Source: Cyanobacteria bacterium UBA8803 (lineage in GTDB: Bacteria > Cyanobacteriota > Cyanobacteriia > Cyanobacteriales > Coleofasciculaceae). From it: a stretch of 7,424 nucleotides of DNA. Location: positions 1 to 7,424 of the forward strand of contig DNXU01000506.1 of NCBI GenBank assembly GCA_003505715.1, in the 5' to 3' direction. This document shows, piece after piece, positions 1 through 4,561 of the stretch. The notes under the pieces are model-generated. The model did no database searches, was not told where the DNA came from, and worked only from the letters and a program-made list of their open reading frames with translations. Position 1 is the first letter of the stretch. Every line of letters starts with the position of its first letter. Both the position numbers and the translations under genes were made by a program.

Positions 1-20
1 TCACCCATCACCCATCACCA
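1..20. repeat. Heptanucleotide tandem repeat at window edge
   Basis: Two full TCACCCA units and a shortened third (TCACCA) stand in tandem at the very start of the window, so the array may extend upstream. Short tandem heptamers of this type are common in spacers of filamentous cyanobacteria. No function is shown by the sequence. Confidence 0.6.
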
Positions 21-56
21 TATCGTAGAAGATAGATTTTACCTTAGATAGCGAGG

Positions 57-73
57 AGAGTTCAAAAAACTCT
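57..73 (+). other. Hairpin, 6-bp stem
   Basis: AGAGTT (57-62) and AACTCT (68-73) are perfect reverse complements around the loop CAAAA. No T tract follows, so it is not a canonical terminator. It is the first of four stems in the leader of the cyclase gene. Confidence 0.4.
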
Positions 74-123
74 GTCTAGGTCACAGGAAAAATCTTACCG
101 TCAGGGGAGAACAACTAGGAAGG

Positions 124-141
124 CCCAATCTTAGGATTGGG
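124..141 (+). other. Hairpin, 7-bp stem with TTAG loop
   Basis: CCCAATC (124-130) pairs perfectly with GATTGGG (135-141) across a four-base loop TTAG. The sequence after it (AAACTACC) has no T run, which argues against an intrinsic terminator on the + strand. The CC of the first arm overlaps the end of the direct repeat TAGGAAGGCC. Confidence 0.5.
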
Positions 142-152
142 AAACTACCGCT

Positions 153-179
153 ACCGCTATACTCTTGAGAGTTAGCGGT
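153..179 (+). other. Long imperfect hairpin, about 12 bp with one bulge
   Basis: ACCGCTA (153-159) pairs with TAGCGGT (173-179), and ACTCT (161-165) with AGAGT (168-172), leaving one bulged T at 160 and a very tight TG loop, so the tip base pair probably opens. The left arm lies in a small direct repeat, CTACCG twice from 145, so TAGCGGT could also pair with a second ACCGCTA at 147-153. Two pairing registers are therefore possible. No T tract follows. Confidence 0.5.
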
Positions 180-203
180 GCAGGAAGTTAGGAAGGCCGA
201 ATA

Positions 204-234
204 ATTATTTGTGCAGCAAAAAGCAACAAATAAT
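204..234 (+). other. Hairpin, 9-bp AT-rich stem
   Basis: ATTATTTGT (204-212) is the perfect reverse complement of ACAAATAAT (226-234), with a 13-base purine-rich loop. It sits about 40 bases upstream of the cyclase start. It could be RNA structure in the leader or a dyad binding site for a regulator; the AT-rich left arm could also overlap a -10 region. None of these can be decided from sequence. Confidence 0.5.
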
Positions 235-275
235 CCTATGGGTCATCTACGTGCTAACTCCAAGCCAAGTTGACC

Positions 276-3002
276 ATGCAACTGCAAGACTTACCCCTCT
301 CTTCAGTGGCTCTCCAACGTGCCATTGATTACCATCCCCTGATGATCGCACCAGAAACTTTCTTAGTAGATGCGATCGCCCTCATGAGTCAGGAACTGAG
401 CCATTGCCCTTGGCGTAGAGACTTGATGAACTCTACCGAAATTGTTCGTGACCGATCTTGGCCCGTCACTGGGGTAGGAATGGCGACACTAGCGTTAACC
501 CAGAACGCTGAATTTGGTTCTGCTGGATGGCTCCAAACAACCATAACGTTACCCGGAAACGGCAGTGGCCATAGCGAGTCAGGGCAAGATTGGTACAAAC
601 TATCACCAGATTCAACAAGTATATGGAATCAAGCGCGAGCCAGTTATGTCTTGGTGATGGAGGAGAACCAGTTAGTTGGTTTATTAACGGAACGGGATTT
701 GATCAGATTGGCAGCTTGTGGGATGAACCTAGAGCAGCTCAGAGCTGCCGATGTCATGACTAGGAATGCGATCGCGCTCAAACAATCTGATTTCCAAGAT
801 ATTTTCACCGTCCTCAACCTATTCGAGCGACATCGCCTTCGCCACTTGCCAATTTTAAATGATGACGGCCAATTAGTGGGAGTTATCACACCAGATAGTA
901 TCTGTAAGGCTCTGTGTGAAACGCTGCAAGGATTAGAACAACAAGTCAATCAACAGCAACAATTAATCGCATCCTTAAAAGCTGAAACTACCGATCGCCA
1001 GCAGGCACAGGAAATCCTGAGGCAAGTGAATGAAACCTTAGAGATGAGGGTACAGGAACGGACTGCCCAATTGAGCAATCTCAACGAGCAATTGGAGCAG
1101 GAAATTTCAGAACGCCAAGGGACGCAAGATGCGTTGCAGCGAGAGTTTGACATATTAGCCCGGGTGATGGAAACTAGTCCTGTCGGGATTGTGATGGTTA
1201 ATCCTCAGGGGCAAATTGTTCTTGCCAGCGACCAAGCTGAGCGAGTATTGGGTTTGACGAAACAGGAGATGGGCCAACGCAGGTACAACTCTCCTGAATG
1301 GAGGATCGCGGACTGTGAGGGCAATTCTTTGCTTGATGAAGAGTTGCCTTTCCAGCAAGTCATGAAGGCAGGTCAACCCTTGTATAACATGGGTCACGCC
1401 ATTGAAAGGGCGGATGGGCGCAGGATACTGTTGTCGGTTAATGGCGCACCCTTATTTGACGAGACGGGGGAGTTAAAGGGGGTAGTATTTGCTATTGATG
1501 ATGTCACCGATCGAACGCGGGCGGAGCAAGAATTGCGGGAGACTAAAGAGCAGCTAGAAGTTATCCTGCAAGGTATTGCTGATGGCATTAGCGTGTTAGA
1601 TGGAACAGGGCAGCTGATCTACGTAAATGATATAGCTGCTAGAACCGCAGGCTATTCTTCAGCTGTAGCGATGTTGCAGAACTCCCCTAGTCAGGGATGG
1701 TTCGACCAGTTTAAGATTATGGATGAGTCAGGCCAGCTCTTCCCCATAGCTCAACTCCCCGAAACAGTTGCCCTCCAAGGGATCGAGACTTCAGCCCAAA
1801 CTCTATGTATGTTAGACTTAGCCACAGGCGAGGAGCGCTGGTCAGTAGTCAAAGCCACACCTATCTTTGACGAGTATAGAAAAGTTAGGTTTGTAGTCGT
1901 GGTTACCCACGACATTACCGAGCGCAAGCAAGCCGAGCAAGCATTGCTGCAACTTAATGAAGAGCTAACAGGTTGGGTAAGCGAACTCAGAACCCGCAAC
2001 CGCGAAATGGGACTGCTAGGGGAAATGAGCGATTTCCTGCAAGCCTGCTTGACTCAAGAAGAAGCCTACGGAGCGATCGCGGCTTTGGTAGAACCCTTGT
2101 TTCCAGGTACTTCCGGAGGGGTGTTTACGATTAATGCTTCCAAGCACTGGGTTGAAGCCGTTGCCACTTGGGGCACATCCCTCAGCAGTCAGGTACTGTT
2201 CACTCCGAATGAATGTTGGGCATTGCGACGAGGGCGGGTTCATGTAGTTAATTCTACCCAATCCGGTTTACTGTGCCCGCACGTCCACCACGACCCATCC
2301 CCGACTCAATCACTCTGCGTACCGATGATAGCACGGGGGCAAGCGATGGGAATTTTATATTTAAGTTCGCCTAAACCGGGGCAATTGACCGAAGCCAAAC
2401 AAAGCTTAGCGGTAACGGTTGCCGAACATCTAGCCCTCTCTTTAAGCAACCTCAAACTTCACGAAACCCTCTCCATCCAAAGCATTCGCGATCCCCTCAC
2501 TGGTTTATTCAATCGGCGTTACATGGAAGAATCCTTAGAACGGGAACTTCATCGCGCCCAGCGTAAAAAGCAACCGATGGGCATCGCGATGCTAGATATC
2601 GATCACTTTAAACAGTTCAACGATACCTTTGGTCACGAAGCTGGGGATGCTGTACTCCGCACCTTGGGTCAGTTTTTGCAACGAAATATCCGAGCTTCAG
2701 ATATTGTCTGCCGCTATGGAGGTGAAGAGTTGCTCTTAATTTTACCAGAAGCCTCCTTAAAAGATACCACCCAGCGAGCCGAGGAAATCCGCCAAGGGGT
2801 GAAGTGCCTCAACGTCGAACATCGCCATCAATCCCTCGGTGCCATCACCGTATCCCTAGGAGTTGCTAGCTTTCCAGATAACGGCGTCACCGGAGAAGCC
2901 TTAATTGCAGGAGCAGATGCAGCACTTTACCGTGCCAAGGCCGAGGGACGCGATCGCGTAGTAACGGCAGGTGAAGAGATAAACGTAAGATATGATGGCT
3001 GA
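276..3002 (+). CDS. Sensor diguanylate cyclase, CBS-PAS-PAS-GAF-GGDEF
   Basis: Makes the second messenger c-di-GMP from two GTP. Domains by residue: CBS pair 19-213, with the first CBS split by about 80 residues (about 39-115) before its end (ASYVLVMEENQLVGLLTERD); Gln/Glu-rich coiled coil about 213-288, including RVQERTAQL; PAS about 289-418 and 424-553, ending DVTDR and DITER; GAF about 578-724; GGDEF about 735-898. The cyclase looks active: signature GGEEL at 815-819, metal/substrate residues in LDIDHFKQFND (D774, N782, D783), DPLTGLFNRR at 739, and RASD at 806-809, five residues ahead of GGEEL, as an inhibitory c-di-GMP site. No EAL domain follows, so degradation is not expected. No transmembrane segment is evident, so it is probably a cytosolic sensor; CBS domains often bind adenylates, but the ligand here is unknown. 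I chose ATG 276; an in-frame TTG at 270 would add two residues, and neither has a clear Shine-Dalgarno. Confidence 0.93.
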   Translation: MQLQDLPLSSVALQRAIDYHPLMIAPETFLVDAIALMSQELSHCPWRRDLMNSTEIVRDRSWPVTGVGMATLALTQNAEFGSAGWLQTTITLPGNGSGHSESGQDWYKLSPDSTSIWNQARASYVLVMEENQLVGLLTERDLIRLAACGMNLEQLRAADVMTRNAIALKQSDFQDIFTVLNLFERHRLRHLPILNDDGQLVGVITPDSICKALCETLQGLEQQVNQQQQLIASLKAETTDRQQAQEILRQVNETLEMRVQERTAQLSNLNEQLEQEISERQGTQDALQREFDILARVMETSPVGIVMVNPQGQIVLASDQAERVLGLTKQEMGQRRYNSPEWRIADCEGNSLLDEELPFQQVMKAGQPLYNMGHAIERADGRRILLSVNGAPLFDETGELKGVVFAIDDVTDRTRAEQELRETKEQLEVILQGIADGISVLDGTGQLIYVNDIAARTAGYSSAVAMLQNSPSQGWFDQFKIMDESGQLFPIAQLPETVALQGIETSAQTLCMLDLATGEERWSVVKATPIFDEYRKVRFVVVVTHDITERKQAEQALLQLNEELTGWVSELRTRNREMGLLGEMSDFLQACLTQEEAYGAIAALVEPLFPGTSGGVFTINASKHWVEAVATWGTSLSSQVLFTPNECWALRRGRVHVVNSTQSGLLCPHVHHDPSPTQSLCVPMIARGQAMGILYLSSPKPGQLTEAKQSLAVTVAEHLALSLSNLKLHETLSIQSIRDPLTGLFNRRYMEESLERELHRAQRKKQPMGIAMLDIDHFKQFNDTFGHEAGDAVLRTLGQFLQRNIRASDIVCRYGGEELLLILPEASLKDTTQRAEEIRQGVKCLNVEHRHQSLGAITVSLGVASFPDNGVTGEALIAGADAALYRAKAEGRDRVVTAGEEINVRYDG

Positions 3003-3009
3003 ATTGAGA

Positions 3010-3030
3010 ATAGGGAGCAGGGAATAGGGA
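3010..3030. repeat. Heptamer tandem repeat after the cyclase gene
   Basis: Three adjacent seven-base units, ATAGGGA, GCAGGGA and ATAGGGA, begin eight bases after the stop codon of the cyclase and are followed by a degenerate ACACAGGA. This matches the general style of cyanobacterial short tandemly repeated sequences. It is not coding. Confidence 0.55.
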
Positions 3031-3050
3031 ACACAGGAATAAGAATTTTC

Positions 3051-3071
3051 CTGCGTTTTAAGTATACGCAG
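3051..3071 (+). terminator. Weak hairpin, possible terminator of the cyclase gene
   Basis: CTGCGT (3051-3056) pairs with ACGCAG (3066-3071) over a nine-base AT-rich loop, 49 bases after the stop codon. The bases that follow (TTCAAAATAGC) are not a clean T tract, so a standard intrinsic terminator is doubtful; it may be only a repeat-derived hairpin. Confidence 0.25.
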
Positions 3072-3114
3072 TTCAAAATAGCTACTTATTTCTCACCCAA
3101 AAACTAGAATTAAT

Positions 3115-3155
3115 CTCTGCGAACCTCTGTGCCAACCTCTGCTTTGCCTCTGCGT
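3115..3155. repeat. CTCTG-type degenerate repeat
   Basis: CTCTG recurs at 3115, 3125, 3137 and 3148, a period of 10-12 bases, followed by GTTAAAAC. Read on the other strand this is a TTAACGCAGAGG-style array, a degenerate repeat I recall as frequent in cyanobacterial spacers. It ends about 35 bases before the amidohydrolase start, so that gene's promoter lies in or next to repeat sequence. No role is shown. Confidence 0.55.
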
Positions 3156-3189
3156 TAAAACCTTTTTCAATTCGCCCAAATACGATACT

Positions 3190-4401
3190 ATGGTTTCTAC
3201 ATTTCCCACCCCCCAATCGGTTGACCTGTCTAAGATTAGATTTAATATTCGCGCCCTACAACCTCAGTTGATAGAATGGCGCAGGCATCTCCATCAGCGA
3301 CCGGAACTAGGCTTTCAAGAGCAACAGACGGCTGAGTTTATCTCAGAAAAATTACAAGCTTGGGGAATTGAGCATCAAACTGGTATTGCCAAGACGGGTA
3401 TTGTCGCTACTATTGCTAGCGATCGCCCCGGCCCAGTTCTCGCTATTCGGGCAGATATGGATGCCCTACCCATTCAAGAAGAAAACGACGTGCCTTATCG
3501 CTCCCAGCATCAGGGTATCATGCACGCTTGCGGTCACGACGGACATACCGCGATCGCTCTCGGCACCACTTACTACCTTTCCCGACACCGCGAAGACTTT
3601 GTCGGTACGGTAAAAATCATTTTCCAACCTGCTGAAGAAGGGCCAGGGGGAGCAAAACCAATGATTGAGGCGGGGGTCTTAAAAAATCCCGACGCTGACG
3701 CCATTATCGGTTTACACTTGTGGAATAATCTACCCCTCGGTACAGTTGGGGTGCGGAGTGGGGCTTTGATGGCTGCGGTAGAATGTTTTCGCTGCACGAT
3801 TTTGGGCAAAGGCGGACATGGAGCAATGCCTCACCAAACGGTTGATTCCATCGTCGTTAGCGCCCAAGTTATCAACGCCCTGCAAACTATTGTTGCCCGC
3901 AATGTTGACCCCCTCGATTCAGCAGTAGTAACGGTGGGAACCTTTCAGGCTGGGACAGCTCTAAACGTGATTGCCGATAGCGCTAAATTAAGCGGCACAG
4001 TACGCTATTTTAATCCTAAAATGGAGGGGTACTTGGGTAAAAGGATCGAGCAAACGATCGCAGGCATTTGCCACAGTCAGGGAGCCAGTTACGAACTCGA
4101 TTATTGGCAGCTTTATCCACCAGTGATCAACAACCCTCAGATGGCCGAACTCGTGCGCTCGGTAGCCTCAGAGGTAGTAGAAACGCCCTTAGGAATTGTA
4201 CCGGAATGTCAAACGATGGGAGGGGAAGATATGTCCTTTTTCCTCAATGCGATACCGGGTTGCTATTTCTTTTTAGGGTCTGCTAACCCTGTTAAAGATT
4301 TAGCCTATCCCCACCATCATCCCCGATTTGACTTTGATGAAGTTGCCTTAGGCATGGGTGTAGAACTATTTGTCCGGTGTGTAGAAAAGTTTTGTAGTTG
4401 A
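3190..4401 (+). CDS. M20-family metallo-amidohydrolase (N-acyl-amino-acid hydrolase type)
   Basis: A probable metal-dependent enzyme that removes an acyl or similar group from an N-acylated amino acid or related amide. It resembles the M20D group (bacterial amidohydrolases, hippurate hydrolases, plant IAA-amino-acid hydrolases). Visible signatures are RRHLHQRPELGF near the N-terminus, HACGHDGH at 112-119 (C114 and H116 expected metal ligands), QPAEEGPGG at 146-154 (E149 likely catalytic base, E150 ligand), GLH with H176, the lid/dimerisation-domain motif GKGGHGAMPH at 206-215, MGGEDM at 343-348, and HHHPRFDFDE at 375-384 carrying the last metal histidine (H376 by alignment to HxP). The length of 403 residues is normal for the family and no signal peptide is seen, so it is likely cytosolic. 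Start ATG 3190 leaves the usual N-terminal extension; no Shine-Dalgarno precedes it. The exact substrate cannot be read from sequence and no neighbour points to a pathway. Confidence 0.92.
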   Translation: MVSTFPTPQSVDLSKIRFNIRALQPQLIEWRRHLHQRPELGFQEQQTAEFISEKLQAWGIEHQTGIAKTGIVATIASDRPGPVLAIRADMDALPIQEENDVPYRSQHQGIMHACGHDGHTAIALGTTYYLSRHREDFVGTVKIIFQPAEEGPGGAKPMIEAGVLKNPDADAIIGLHLWNNLPLGTVGVRSGALMAAVECFRCTILGKGGHGAMPHQTVDSIVVSAQVINALQTIVARNVDPLDSAVVTVGTFQAGTALNVIADSAKLSGTVRYFNPKMEGYLGKRIEQTIAGICHSQGASYELDYWQLYPPVINNPQMAELVRSVASEVVETPLGIVPECQTMGGEDMSFFLNAIPGCYFFLGSANPVKDLAYPHHHPRFDFDEVALGMGVELFVRCVEKFCS

Positions 4402-4421
4402 ATGTCTAGTGCAGGAAGGCT

Positions 4422-4442
4422 CCAGGGCAGACTTCTGCCTGG
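4422..4442 (+). terminator. Hairpin after the amidohydrolase gene
   Basis: CCAGG (4422-4426) pairs with CCTGG (4438-4442) and CAGA (4428-4431) with TCTG (4434-4437), leaving one bulged G at 4427 and a two-base loop that would open at the tip. It lies 20 bases after the stop codon, the right place for a terminator, and is GC-rich. No T tract follows (GCAACTGTG), so intrinsic termination is uncertain; it may instead stabilise the 3' end of the transcript. Confidence 0.4.
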
Positions 4443-4550
4443 GCAACTGTGAAATCTAAACTTTCGGATCTCTCGTACTTATCATGCACTGAGGCGGATA
4501 TTACTGGGAAAACCAAATCGAGACAAGCCCTCTAGGAATCGCCTACTCTC

Positions 4551-4556
4551 AGGAGG
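4551..4556 (+). promoter_or_regulatory. Strong Shine-Dalgarno of the haemagglutinin-like gene
   Basis: AGGAGG stands five bases ahead of the ATG at 4562 and fixes the start of the third gene. It is the only strong Shine-Dalgarno in the window; the two genes upstream lack one. Confidence 0.85.
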
Positions 4557-4561
4557 ACTCC

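Larger units (their letters stand above)
116..198. repeat. Direct repeat TAGGAAGGCC, two copies
   Basis: The ten bases TAGGAAGGCC occur at 116-125 and again at 189-198, each directly ahead of a hairpin (124-141 and 204-234). A repeated element before repeated stems suggests a duplicated module or a protein or RNA recognition site, but no known motif was recognised. Confidence 0.45.
1..275 (+). promoter_or_regulatory. Non-coding leader with several inverted repeats
   Basis: No convincing gene is visible in these 275 bases ahead of the diguanylate cyclase. The stretch holds a heptamer array at its left edge, four inverted repeats (57-73, 124-141, 153-179, 204-234) and a direct repeat TAGGAAGGCC at 116-125 and 189-198. 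It could be a structured 5' untranslated region, a small RNA locus, or a mixture of repeats and a promoter. It did not match any riboswitch consensus I can recall, including c-di-GMP-I. No confident -10/-35 pair or strong Shine-Dalgarno was found. Confidence 0.4.

Noticed and set aside
1..51. Possible C-terminal end of an upstream gene (frame open from base 1 to a TAG at 49-51)
   Set aside because: Most of it is a heptamer tandem repeat and the few translated residues show no protein signal.
389..2261. Several minus-strand open frames of 64-101 codons under the diguanylate cyclase
   Set aside because: The plus strand carries a complete, well-recognised multidomain protein, and the antisense translations have no recognisable features.
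2073..2460. GAF domain as a cyanobacteriochrome photosensor
   Set aside because: The cysteine is followed by Pro then His rather than by the usual direct Cys-His pair, and the surrounding sequence resembles the ALRRG-type GAF of diguanylate cyclases, not a bilin-binding GAF.
178..4418. Ten-base identity GTGCAGGAAG at 178-187 and 4409-4418
   Set aside because: The match is short and flanking bases do not align well; chance is sufficient, so no shared element is claimed.
4457..4485. Possible promoter with TATCAT at 4480-4485 ahead of the haemagglutinin-like gene
   Set aside because: The -10 resembles the consensus, but the bases 17 upstream (around TAAACT) do not resemble a -35, so the call would be a guess.
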